A DNA stretch of 64,000 nucleotides, taken from the NCBI GenBank assembly GCA_954871525.1, contig OX940865.1:25528420-25592419 (forward strand), read 5' to 3'. A model generated the notes under the pieces. The model was not told the DNA's origin and ran no database searches. It saw only the letters and a list, made by a program, of their open reading frames with translations. Both the position numbers and the translations under genes were made by a program. Source of the DNA: Parietaria judaica. Taxonomy: Eukaryota > Streptophyta > Magnoliopsida > Rosales > Urticaceae. Shown here piece by piece: positions 34,069 through 47,400 of the stretch. How positions within the stretch are numbered: the first letter of the stretch is position 1; each line of letters starts with the position of its first letter.

Positions 34069-35927
34069 TTTTCTTGACTAACACTCTTATTAAAAACTAT
34101 TCAAGAAGTCACCCGTCGTAGAACTACTCCAAACTCCACATTTAGCCTTGGAGTTCTTATAAAAAAAAAAAGTCATTTTGTTGTAACAAGTAGTACAAAT
34201 AAATTCTCTAAAGCATCTTCTACCATGCATGCATTGTCCTGAAGAACTCTACATTCCCAAATATGCAGTCTCGGGAACACCTTATTAGACGACTACCTTG
34301 TCCCGATGGTGCAAAATTGCGATTAATGAATGCCACAAAAAATACATCATATTATTTTTTTTCCAAGGAACAAAATGTATATAGAGATATATGCCTAGGT
34401 TTTACTCAACCTCAAAACATCAATTACATAAAAGTTATCATCTCATCCATTCCATCACACACTCCGCAAAATTAAACTAAATTAATAAATATAAATTAAA
34501 CAAACGAATTCGGATTACGAACTCTATACGTAACGTAACATTAATTTTTATTTAGGTTTAAAAACAGCGACACTAATCATAATAATGACCAAAGAAAAAG
34601 AAGAAACTGGCTTTTTGTTATGTGTAAGCCACAGCCGTTGACTCACCCATGCAACCGCACATTTGGCCTCTTTTCCCATAACCCCTTTGCATGCACCTTC
34701 CTATAGTTACCGACCAGACCCCTAAACCCTGATCCATTTGCATTTTCCCCCCCTCATATTTTAAAATGACAAAAACGCCCCTCGTTTAAGCCATATCTTA
34801 GGGTTGATGGCATATTTTTCAGTTGGTACAGTTGGTAAAACATGTTTAATGAGTTTAAAAATTCATCAGAATTCAGATATGTCAACCACGTTGTGTGAAG
34901 TGTCTTAATTTATCGATGTGTGAAGGACCATGTTGAGTTATGTGCTTTTGCATCATGATATTAAATATTTGGCTTCAATTTTTTGTGGGCATGACTTGTT
35001 TTCTCTTTAATATTGTTTTAAACAGTGATAGGTTACTCACTGTTTAATATTTATTGAACATGTTAAAGTAGCAAAATTGATAGTTTGATGAAACTAAAGG
35101 TTAGTTAATTAGGTCTTATAATACTGTAAATTAGTATCACCAATTCCATTTCTCGGACTCTTGATTTCCTATTCTATAAGCAATTTCAATATATATTATT
35201 TTCAAATCTATAATTTTGAATTTTGTTCCGTAAAATATATGAAGTTTTGGTTTCGTTTTAATTTACAGAAATAACAACTAATTAATTCAGACGCTCATTA
35301 GGAGGGAATTCAGTTCATTAGCATTTTATAATAATGATTATTAGTATTATTATTATAATTCAGAAACTATAATCCTGATTTTAAATATTTTTTTTTTATA
35401 TGAAACGGAATTCCTTATATAGTATATATACATAGTATCCCTTATAGTAAATGAATGTTTAGGGGGGAAATGAAAAAGAAAGAATAGTGTAGGGGCATTT
35501 TGGCAATGAAATGGAGTTCGCAGGTGTCAAGTTTATAAAGTCCACGTGAGCAACTTGTCTCTGCTCTCTCTCTCTGTCTATATATATATATATATATATA
35601 CATGAAGTGTGGCCATTTTTAGGAGAATGGCCAGATAGATCTCAGTGTGAGGCAGACAAAAGAAAGCAGGTTTGCGAAATGAGCGTCTTCAATGGCATGT
35701 TGTTGTTGCTGGAATCTGCATGATCATCATCATTCCATGAACAACACGTACGTCAACATCTCTCTCCGATCTCTTCTCTTCATCTTCATTCATAATCTTA
35801 TTCATTTCAAGCCTCATATATATACATATATTTCCTTTCAAATTATAATGTGACTGGTTATAATATGTACAGGGAAAATATGTTTTAAGCATTTGATTTC
35901 TGCTTAGCTTCTTGTATATACTAAGTA

Positions 35928-35966
<39 letters not shown>

Positions 35967-37667
35967 TATTTACTGATAAAACAAGTTACCTTTGTCGAGG
36001 AGCAATGAATTTAGGCAGTTTCTTGAAAGAATCGAACAACATTTGCATTGGTTTTGTCTCATTCACTTGCTTGGGGTGAAGAACCATTACAATATTTAGA
36101 ATTGATTTTTTATATATATATACTTTTAAAATATATGTATCAATTACTAAAATTTTCGACTTTGAATTCGGTTTAATATAAACTGCATTGACCCAAAGCT
36201 ATAGCCTATAAGTTTGTAAAATAAAACAATAATGGTACCATTACACATACTATAAGAAGTATCATATATATTTTTTACTTACAAAAATACATATTATATA
36301 GTTTTGGTATCAATATTTGCTACTCGTTTATTATACACATTACCTGAGAAAATCGACCACTACAATACGAAGGTTCTTTCTTTGTTATTTATTTATTTAT
36401 TTAGAGGAAGCTGAACAAAGTTGTGGACAAAAATAAACAGTTGGCATAAATTAAGTTGAGTTGTCGAAGTTGATGGGCTATCAATGACTTTAATTGGTCA
36501 TAATAAACCTTGTAAGTTAATAATTCTTAAATTTAATTAATTATATATTAAATGATAATGTAGAGCACCAAAATTCCACCTGGCTCACATGCAAGTCGTG
36601 GGTCCCACGAACGAGAGGTTAGATTAAAGTATTTATTTATGCAATATAGCATATGATCGGAGATCTAAGGAAGTTAATACATAATATATATATATATATA
36701 TATATAGTTCATTGATAAAAGAAAAAAAGAAAAAAAAATACAGTTCCTTGATATGTCCGAACTATAAACCTTGGAAAATTATACACTTATGAATCGTTAA
36801 TACATATCTTGCACTATATATAATTTATTTGTTACTTATTAGCATATAACTTTCTGCATATAACTTATTTTTATGATAATTAGGCAAAAGTACTCAAAAT
36901 ATAGTCAATTTATGCCTAATAGTCTGGAGGTCTATAGGCCCCTGTTGGGCCTAAAGTAAATTTGCCCCTTTCTTCTTACGTCCTTTGTTTCATCTAATTT
37001 TTTGCGGCAAAAATACTCAGTTTGTAACTATTTTGGGCTTTAATACCCGAGTCCAAATTTTGGCTGTAATAAATAATTTACTTACAGAATTTATTATATA
37101 TGTGTTTTATTTGTGAGCATAGAAATTTACTTACACGAATATTTTTTGTACGTATAATTTACTTTAATTACGGAATTTACTATACAGTAAGAACCTCGTT
37201 AAAAATATTACTCTACAAATTAATAATTTTAGTTAAATTATATTTTACCGGTACCGATTTTGAAGAATGCTATAGATTGACACTCAGTAATATAACAAGA
37301 AAAAATAGATTCTCACATTATTAATTTATGGAAGATATCATATGTTCTATTTGCTAAGCATAGAAATTTACTTAGACTTTGTCTTATTATATATATAAAA
37401 CAAAAAATCATGAGAAAAAAAATGTAGTAAAAAGATATTCTCGGACATAACTATATATACCTTGAGTTTTGCCGTGTAATGTCTGATTATCTTGGTCGTT
37501 TTCTGTTGGCCTAATTATTTGAAATTCTCATCTCTCTAATTTTACGTTATGAACAAGAGACCTCACATATATTATAAGAATATAATGCTTCTTCTAAAGT
37601 ATCATTTATAGTCCCTTAATATACTATACTTGTTTCCATACAGTTAGAATCACGCATTGGCACTACA

Positions 37668-40600
37668 ATGGCGTGCAATTCGTTAAACATTCCAAACTGT
37701 CTCGGCCGCTCCGAATCGAGCAATGATCTCCGCAACCGAGCCCCCATCGTGAGATCTTTCTCCGACAACAGCCTCGTCCGAATCGATCGGATTATTCGCA
37801 ACGCATCGGTGCAAAAATTAGGACTAAAGACGAGCCGCTCGATGGCCATTTTCCCAACGAGTCGGGACACGAGTTTAATCAACGGCGAGGATTCGGATGG
37901 TGGTGAAGGAGAGGAGGTGACCAAGAGGGCTAATTGGATTGAGAGGCTGATGGAGATCCGGAGCCATTGGAGGAGAAGGCAACAAGAGCCACGGGGTGAC
38001 GAAAATGACAATGATTTTGATCATGAGAGTGAGGCGGTTGATGAGCAAGACGCCGGTGATTGTGATTGCGATGAATGTGAGGTTAGCTATGAAGACGGAG
38101 ATGATGACGGCGAAGAGAATAAGCCGTTGGATCGGGAAGCGTTTTCGAGGTTTTTGAGGGAAGTGCCATGGTCGGACACGAAGTCGTTCTCGCAGCTTGC
38201 CTTTTTGTGCAACATGGCTTACGTGATACAAGATATCAGGGTAATCTTTAGTGTCTCTCTTCTTTTATATCGATCTTTAGAAGTGCAAAATCCGAAAAAA
38301 CGATTTCCAGTTCATTCGTTCGCAAAAACTGGAAAACTCATTTCAGTTTTTATGAACGAAAGAACCAGAAATGAATAATATGAATGAGTTTTTGGGTGTT
38401 TTTTTCCGATAGTGCCAAAAACCTTCTTCCGTTTTTTTTTTTCATTTTACCTAAGTTTCATGTTTATAACCAATTTTGACTAGTAGAAGAATTTTTTTTA
38501 TTATTATGAATCCGGTTTTAAACGGATTTGACAAAAAAAATCTTATATAAAAATGATATTTCAAATCTAAGTAACATGAATTGTCCTAAAAAAATAATTC
38601 AAATTTAACTTCAAATATTAAATGAATTTAGGGATTTGTGTTTTTGTTTTAACTTTAGCAAAATAGAGTTGTCATTTCGAGTATTTGTAATACCGCAATC
38701 GGTATCTCATGGAAAAATATGTCTGCGGTTTTCACCATCATTATAAACTTTCTCTTAAAAAATTAGCGAAATTTCGTTAATGAAAAAATCGATGCAAGAA
38801 ATGAAAAAGAACTAGCGTTGACCTCTTTACCGGGTTTGACCGCACAGCCCAAGGACTTGAGAAGGCACTTCGGCCTGCGGTTCGTGACATCTTCCATGGA
38901 GAAGAAAGCCGAGGCCCAAACACCGGAACCTTTGAACCCAGTGGCGAATAAGCTTCCGAGGACGGCTTCGTCTGCATACGAAATCGCGGCCTCGGCCGCA
39001 TCCTACGTGCATTCCCGAGCTGCGAACGCGCCTTCGTCAACTTCTGAGCCACGAGACGAGCGCGGGAAGCGGCCCGAGGTCGCAGCCTACATGGCTGCAT
39101 CGACCATGACGGCCGTGGTGGCTGCGGGGGAGAAGGAGAAGTCGGAGACGGCCAAGAATCTTCAGTCGCTGCATTCATCGCCGTGTGAGTGGTTCATATG
39201 CGACGATCTGAGCACATACACTCGTTGCTTTGTGGTTCAGGTAAGGCATTACAAGTACTAATCAAAATTAAGATTAAACACCATTTAATTATGTAATACT
39301 TGAGAAAATTCTTATTATAAATTGTTGTTTCTTTGTCAAATAAAGAAGGGAATTTTACTCTCTTTTTTGCACTTTATTTCTAAAAACAGCTAGAATATAC
39401 CTTAAATTCGTTCCACCATGTTAATTTATATATATAAAAAAAACTCAGAAACATCCCCTTATTGTTTATAATTTTCTAAATATACAATATATATTTTCTA
39501 AAAAAAATATAAAGATTAATATTTATTTTGTTGTTTTTAGAAGTAGGTGGTATATTTTTGTGAGCAAAAAAATTAGAAATTATTTCAAAAAAATAAAGAT
39601 TAATATGTGTAAAATTTGGTGAATTTCAGGGCTCAGACTCGTTGGCTTCTTGGCAGGCAAATCTCTTCTTTGAACCAACCACGTTTGAGGTAAAGACTAA
39701 AGTAGAAACACAAAAAGTTGATTGATTTCAGTATTAATTAACTAATATTTGGGATTATAAATCTAATTATTAAAATTTTATGTGTCAATTGATGTTGTAT
39801 TATGTTCAAATAAATCATTAAAAATTTATGAAGTTTGACTCAATAGAGTGTCTGCGATCATGGGAAATATTGCATAACTAAAAAATTAATAAGTACAATA
39901 ACAAAATTAAATACACACTTCGTTGCAGAACTTCGGATACTTATTAGCTATTATTATTACCTAATTATTAATGGTTAAAGTACACATTAATTATAATTAA
40001 ACTTGGAAAAGTAAATATACATAAAATTAATTAATGCAAAGTACAAACCAAACTTAATTGGATATACAACTATAATCAAACTTGAAAAAGTAAATGTAAC
40101 TAAAATAATTTGATACCAAACCTAACGTAACTAAAAAGCAAAATTCAATGATCGATTTGTAACGCGCAGGACACGGATTGCCTTGTCCATAGAGGAATCT
40201 ACGAGGCGGCGAAGGGAATCTACGAGCAGTTCATGCCCGAGATCGTCGAGCACCTACGCCAGCACGGCGAGCGCGCGAAGCTGCAGTTCACGGGGCACTC
40301 TCTAGGAGGAAGCCTCTCGCTCCTCGTCCACTTGATGCTCTTAAGTCGGGGTGTCGTTGATGCTTCGGTTCTGCGCCCGGTCGTCACGTTCGGCTCGCCT
40401 TTCGTCTTCTGCGGAGGCGGGAAAATGCTGGAGCAGATGGGCGTGAGCGAGAGCCAAATCCACTGTGTCGTGATGCACAGAGACATTGTCCCGAGAGCCT
40501 TCTCGTGCAACTATCCCAACCATGTTGTCACCGTGCTCAAGCGCTTAAACAGCACGTTCCGGTCCCATCCTTGTTTGATACAAAATGTGAGTCTCCTTAA

Positions 40601-41600
40601 CGTCTCATTTTTTTATTTCTTTCTCTCAAAACCGGAACCTTGATTGGAATTTCCGCATCCTATACTCTTTTTAAAAAAATAAACATATAGTTTTAAATTG
40701 ATAGAGAATCATGTTTAAATTCAAATTGCCATTTAATAATCACCGAATTAATCACAGATTAGAAAAAGACAAAGTAGTCCAAAAATGAGAAGTCCATTAA
40801 CGGATGATATTGTTTGTTAATTTAAAAAATATATATATTAAAAGAAACTCCGAGAAAAAGGATTCTAGTAATTACCTACCACTGGGTTTTGGATTTTCCC
40901 AACCCCAAATCCGGAACCGGATCTAATCTTTTCCCGGTTACAATATATCGACTTTGAATCTGGCTTAACCCAATTTTAATTAAAAACCCTAAACCGAGTT
41001 TTTTCGGTTTGGATTTCCGAGTTCGAATGTTACTCCTAATGCAAATTATGACCAACTCTCGTCCTTTTTTTTTTCCTTTAAGATTGTTACAAACATTTCA
41101 CAACACATTTAAAGTTTGCTATTCACATTTTATATGACTAATTTATTTTTTGTTAAATGCAGAAATTTCTCTACTCTCCAATGGGAAAGATATTCATACT
41201 TCAACCGGACGAGAGCTCATCCCCGCCGCACCCTCTCCTCCCACATGGCAGTGCCCTCTACGCGCTCGAAGCAGCCCAAGACGGTCTTTCTCCGAGCATC
41301 CTTCGAGCCTTTCTCAACAGCCCCCACCCTCTAGAAACCCTAAGCGACCCCACAGCATACGGTTCCGAAGGCACAATCCTACGAGACCACGACTCGAGCA
41401 ACTACCTCAAGGCCGTCAACGGCGTCCTGAGGCTGCTCTCGAAGCCGGTCATCGAGCGGACGATGAAGAAGGAGAGCAATGTCTTGTGGCCGTTGCTCGC
41501 CTCTCCGTCACCGCACTCGTGGAGCTATGACGGCCACTTGGCGGACAACAATTGGATGAAGGAGGAGATCATGTCTGGTGTTGGAAATAGTAAATACTGA
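37668..41600 (+). CDS. PLIP: plastid lipase (class 3 phospholipase A1, PLIP family)
   Basis: PLIP enzymes release acyl groups from the sn-1 position of thylakoid glycerolipids, feeding seed oil or jasmonate synthesis. Five exons, all phase 0: 37668-38240, 38848-39240, 39630-39689, 40170-40586 and 41163-41600, giving 626 residues. Residues 1-60 are Ser/Arg/Asn-rich ([13 protein letters not shown]...), a plausible plastid transit peptide. An acidic insert ([19 protein letters not shown]) precedes the conserved [20 protein letters not shown] block. [13 protein letters not shown] opens exon 2. The nucleophile elbow GHSLGG puts the catalytic Ser at about 386. The likely Asp is in [10 protein letters not shown] and the His in [11 protein letters not shown] near the C-terminus. 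In exon 2 the acceptor at 38847 was preferred over upstream AGs because it joins DIR directly to [10 protein letters not shown] in phase. All catalytic residues are present, so the gene appears functional. Which PLIP paralogue it is cannot be fixed. Confidence 0.92.
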
Positions 41601-43940
41601 GTGTGAAAGTGTGTAATTTGATCTAGAATTAAGTGTTGGAACTTTAGGGTTTGAGATATATTCAAACGTATATACCTCAGTGTTTTAATGTTACTCATAA
41701 CTTGCTAACATATTGCCTAGATATAATTTGTAAGTAGACTAACAAAATTAATGTTTTTATCAACGTTGGTTTATTATTAGGATATAGAAATGTAAGTTTG
41801 CAATTAGGGTTTCTAGTATTATCTGTAAATTCTTGGACAACACAATAATTTGACAGGATAACTAGTGCCATTTGGTTTTGCTTTTTAATCTGTTTTCTAA
41901 TTTTATTTTTGAATACTAGAAAACGGATTTAGAAACATAATTCATAATTCATAAATATTTTATTTTTAAATTAAGTTGTTTGGTTATTTTTTCTATTTGA
42001 ATGTTTTAAATTTCGAATATGAAATGTAGTAAACATATATATTAAAATAGTTATGTGTGAGAGAGAAAGAAAGAAATAAGTTAAATTAAAGTAGCAAATA
42101 CGTTGTATTTGTATTTTGTTTTTTTATTCAAATTTCAAAGTAAAAAAATATGATTTTAAAATCATTATAAAATAACTATACATGTTTTTTTTTTATAGTG
42201 TTTTCTATAATTTAGAATTATAATACAGAAAATAAATTTGGAAAACAAAACCAAACAATAACTTTACACCATGCAGTATGTCAGGACATAAAAGATAAAA
42301 ATACAAAATTAAAAACGTGATACAAAATTGAGGATAAAAATAATTCAAGGATGTCTGTCTGTCCTATGTATTATTACGTGTGTATATTGACCTGTGTACA
42401 ATGTATATAAAATTACGTGTGTGTATAGTCATATATCTTGTATTCGTGTGTGTATTTAGTTACGTGTTTTCTTATTCTCTATAAGTATCTTGTGGATATT
42501 TTGATTGCGTGTATTTGTTCTATGCAAATGTAACGTAAGCTCAAAAAAAAAAAAAATCTTTCTTTTTCTTTTTCTCAAAATATTAAAAAAGTTTGGCCTT
42601 GTTCTTGTATCGAGTAAGATGCACGAAATAAAAGGTAGTCACATATAAATATATCAATGTGTAATTTTTTTTTTTTTAAAGTGAGTTTTATCATATTAAA
42701 TAGATATGTACCATTAATCTCAAAAGAGAACTTTTTCTTTTCTTTCAAAATGTCCAAAAAAGTTGGTTGTTTATCAAGAAACACACGCGAAACAAAGAGT
42801 AGCTACAAAGAAACCTCCTCTTTACCTACATTCAACAAGAGTATGAAATCTATTCGTGTAAATATATATTAAAAATCACACACACACATACACACACATA
42901 TATATATATTATATTTATATAGTGGATTTTCATTTTCTCATATTAACCCGTTAATAGCAAAAGAGGCCATTTTCAAAAGATGTCAAAAGTTGGGCCTGCT
43001 AATCAGCCCATTTTTATTGTATAGATCAGCCATACCAAGAAAAGTATTCAACTTTTCATTTACCTTTCTAATTTTTTTTTTCAAATTAAGAAAATATCTC
43101 GTATACTCAATTTACTAATTGAATTGACCTAACTTTATATACTTTTGTCACAAATATACTTTCAAAATTTACCGAAATTGGACTGACACTAGTACATTCG
43201 TATCATATACAAATCTAAATCCAAATTGCCGATCATCATTTCAACATACAAAAAAGTCATTTCCCATCAATTTTCAACCTCCCCTTCATTTTTCAAAAAC
43301 AATATAATAACAAAAAAGTACCAACATTATAGAACAACTCGATTATTTTCCCTTCGTTTTGTCATCACGTTGAAACTTTTTTTAAGGGAATAGCCAGAAA
43401 TCACTAGTGTCGTGACTCCGTCTAAATTTTATTAATATAACCCTCATTTATGACAGAGGAAAACCGTAGTAACATGGTAGAACTTACAAAAACAACTTAA
43501 ACCGAACAACAAAACAAACTTAAAAAAACAAGGCTAGCAAATTTCTTAAACATATATCATATAAAAGGTACTCATCATGTCTAATCTAAACAAACATTTA
43601 ACAAGTCTTGGAAGATGGTTAGAATTGGTAGTTAAAATATCTCTCCTTTGAGCACCAATACGAACCAATGAAAATGACAGATAAAAAATTCGAAACGTTA
43701 CAATTCGAACACGTTCGCTGGTGTTATTAAGTTATTATCCCTTTAAAAAAGTACAAACATTGTAAACTATTGCCGCCTGTAAAAACTCGAGCTGTATCAT
43801 ACCTCTAGCTCTATGGATCTGGGCCCAAATTGCTAGTCAGCCCATTATCATATTCTGGAGGTAAAATCAGCCCATTATGATTGTATATATATTTTTTTCT
43901 TGACAATATAAAAAGTACCAATCTTTTCATTTCCCATTTT
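41601..43940. other. intergenic, AT-rich
   Basis: This is the 3' flank of the lipase, followed by AT-rich DNA with ACGTGTGTAT repeats (42370-42470) and a CACACA/TATATA stretch at 42875-42915. No gene was seen. The last part is presumably the promoter of the nucleotidyltransferase gene, whose CT-rich leader (CTCTCTCTCTCT, 44051-44095) begins near 43945. Confidence 0.5.
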
Positions 43941-44488
43941 ATTTGCAGAGTCTCCTTCATTTTTGCTCTGGGCATCACTTTTCTTCAGCTTTCTCTAAAT
44001 ATTTCCATTTGAATCCCCTCCAACGATTTCTCCAACCCAATCACCCCTCTCTCTCTCTCTCTCTTAACCTAAGTTTGATCTCTCTCTCTCTCCTCTTCCG
44101 ATTTCTCCGTTTCCACATTCTCCGTCTCGATAATCCATCGTCTCCTTCCTCCGCCATTCCCTGATTCGCTCACTCTGCCAAGCTTTTCCATTGCTGCTGG
44201 TTGGTCGCTGTTCTTCGCTAGGGTTTGGGCAATCCCATCGCTCGCCTCGCTGGTTTCGCTTTCCGCTCCCGTTTCCTTTTTCTAGGGTTTCGCCCCCTGT
44301 TCGGATTGTGGATTCGATTTGGCTGTGTTGGGCATCCCTATCCGAATCGGTGTTTCTTTTTTCGGCGAAAGGTTTTCTCTTTAGCGGGGAGCTGTACGGA
44401 CAATTGGACTCTGGCCTCCATTGACGGTTGTTTGTATGCTTGGGTTTGTTGGGGGGTATTGGGAGTGTTGTCAAGCTAATTGGGTTGC

Positions 44489-47400
44489 ATGGGCGAACAC
44501 GAGGAGTGGGCGCAGCCGAGTGCCGCGGGGCTGTTGCCGAACGGGTTGTTGCCGGACGAGGCAGCCTCGGTGATGCGCTCACTCGACTCAGAGCGGTGGG
44601 CGAAAGCCGAGGAGCGGACAGCGGAGCTTATCGCCTGCATTCAGCCCAACTCACCTTCCGAGGAGCAGCGGAATGCGGTGGCGAACTACGTGCAGCGGCT
44701 CGTCAAGCAGTGCTTCCCGTGCCAGGTTCGAGATTATATCCTCAGTTAAAAGTCGTTTTTCGATAGCTTAGGGGCGTTGTCAATGTGCTTATTACGTCTG
44801 CAATCCATTTTTATGGATAAATAGCTGTATTTTCAACTTGTATTGTATCCACATTGGCTTTTGGTAATCAATGTTTGGTTTGGGCAGTTATTCCCGTTCG
44901 GAATTCCGGCAGCGGACATATATATTTGTGAGCTTTGACTTTCTCTTTCGGGTTAAAGAAAGTAGCTAGAAGATAGAAAAGTGTTTTAATGGTTATGAAA
45001 TGCAAGAAGAGTGTAGTTTTAAGGATCGAGATTGAATTTAGTATATGCGTCACTGCGTTTGATGGACATAACGGACCGTGTATTTGAACATACGATGATT
45101 CTCATGCTCAGCTAAAAATAAGTTTGTACACTACTTAAAAATGAAAAAAAAAAAAAAAAGAAAAAAGAAAGAAAGATTGTTTGAGTCCATTTAATCAGGT
45201 TCTGAGGTTTGAAATGATTGTTATTATTGTAACATTAATGCCAATGATGATATATATCTCAGGTATTTACCTTTGGGTCTGTACCCTTGAAGACTTATTT
45301 GCCCGATGGAGATATTGATCTAACAGCCTTTTGTAAGAATCAAAGTTTGAAGGAGACATGGGCCCATCAAGTCCGAGACATTCTCGAAAATGAGGAGAAG
45401 AAGGAAAATGCTGAATTTCGTGTGAAGGAGGTTCAGTACATTCAGGCAGAAGTAAGCCCTTAAACTTATCTTTCTTTCGATCATTTATATGAGCTTTTAG
45501 TCTAATAGTTTTCGCCTTTTCGATTGTATTATTATGGAAAAATTATTATGACATCATACTGGTATTTATTTACTCCTCTTATTAGCTATAACAACTATCT
45601 TTGCCCAATTTTTTCAAGATTATTAAATGTTTTCACAATAAGTGGCTATCGTAGCATGTGATTTTTTTGCCTTTATTTATTGTATCAAATTACATATTGA
45701 TTGAATTTGATAACCATATAATACTGATTCTATGTGTTTTTTGTCTTCTCTTCCAAATAGGTGAAATTAATTAAATGCCTCGTGGAAAACATAGTGGTGG
45801 ACATATCATTTAATCAACTTGGGGGTTTGTGCACCCTCTGCTTCCTCGAGGAGGTCTGTTGTTTATTGGGTTAACCCTTAATATTTATTGATAAATAATC
45901 AATTCTTGAATTCTAATAATTGAAATTTGAAATAAAATTTTATTATTGTACAGGTTGATCATCTAATAAATCAAAACCACTTATTCAAGCGTAGCATTAT
46001 CTTAATAAAAGCTTGGTGCTATTACGAGAGCCGTATACTCGGTGCTCATCATGGACTTATTTCAACTTACGCGTTGGAAACTTTGGTTCTTTACATATTC
46101 CACGTGTTCAACAATTCGTTTTCGGGACCACTTGAGGTGACTTTTATCAGTCAGTTCCTTTTCTTTTTAACATTGCTTTGGCATCGGTCCTAATTTTCAT
46201 TTTGCATTTTCAGGTTCTATACCGATTCCTGGAGTTCTTTAGCAAGTTTGACTGGGAAAATTTTTGTGTAAGTCTATGGGGGCCTGTTCCCATCACTTCT
46301 CTTCCAGATGTGACAGGTAAGTTAATATACATAAAGAATCTCGGTTTTTTAGGAAGCTTCTTGTTTGGATAATTGGATTTTCTCCAAGTTCGTCAATTTT
46401 TTTAAATTCGTAGATTTAAATAAGTTGTTTTTTGGTGTAACAGCGGAACCTCCTCGCAAAGACGGTGGAGATTTACTGCTTAACAAACTATTTCTCGATG
46501 CTTGTAGCTCGGTGTATGCTGTTTTTCCTGGTGGTCAAGAAAATCAGGGTCAACCTTTTGTCTCCAAGCACTTCAATGTTATTGATCCTTTGCGTATTAA
46601 TAACAACCTTGGACGTAGTGTAAGTAAAGGTATGTCAGCGTTATCAACGTGAAAATTATATTTTTCTGTATAATGTGTGGGTGTGACATATTACATGTTT
46701 TTTTTTAATGGTCTTATATTCTTCTGATTCTAAGCAAGGTTTTTTATTTTTATTTTTTTAAAGGCTGAATATTTAGTTAATATTTGTGATGTTTATGTGT
46801 ACATAATTATGACATTTACTTTTCCAGGTAACTTTTTTAGAATACGTAGTGCGTTTACTTTTGGAGCGAAACGGCTAGCTAGATTACTTGATTGCCCAAA
46901 AGAGGACCTGTTTTACGAAGTAAACCAGTTCTTTATGAACACTTGGGACCGACATGGGAACGGTCAGCGCCCTGATGCGCCGAGGATCGACTTATCAGGC
47001 CCGAGATTATCAAATCACAACCAGGCACACGGGCCTCAAAATACTGTTGTTAAAAGCAGCACGAAGAGTCGGATTTCAACGGCTCGTGATGGTGACGAAG
47101 ATAGTATCCAGAGCCAGAAGAATCACAGGAATGCAAACAATTTGAAGACCTCTGATCAGATCAAGAAAGAAACAATTCAGAGAGCTTCAAAGCCGGAAAA
47201 TAATGTTGTGAGTGATATTCAGGGCAGGATTCTTTTTGCGAGGACGCGGTCAAGCCCGGAACTTTCTGACGCATACGGTGGGAAAATCCTACCATCAGTC
47301 AGATTGGACAGTACAAGGAAGACGAATCTTGAATCTGATGATTCTCCATCTTCTAGGCGTTCGTCATCATCCCGTCAGACTGTGAAACCTTCTGGCGATT

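Larger units (their letters stand above)
25320..37600. other. 12-kb AT-rich gene-free region
   Basis: No frame with recognisable motifs or plant-like coding texture was found on either strand. Contents noted: transposon-like CCCCTCAATTTT debris at 25610-25680; an ATGACGTCAC bZIP-type palindrome near 26558; a CA/TA/TG palindrome at 29101-29140; an (ATT)n run near 33240-33262; a GC-richer island at 33590-33790 followed by a 128-bp tandem duplication; (TA)n tracts near 35580, 35935 and 36690. Long non-coding RNAs or very short peptides cannot be excluded from sequence alone. Confidence 0.5.

Noticed and set aside
35690..35745. Candidate miR172 or miR167 precursor
   Set aside because: Short words such as GGAATCTGCATGATC are reminiscent of these families, but neither mature sequence is present in full and the arms do not pair as required.
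38280..38424. Foldback MITE in lipase intron 1
   Set aside because: Imperfect self-complementarity around CCAGTTCATTCGTTC exists, but no terminal repeat with a target duplication could be defined.
40870..41040. hAT-like patch in lipase intron 4
   Set aside because: CCGGAACCGGAT and TCGGTTTGG words resemble hAT subterminal DNA, but ends and duplication are not identifiable.
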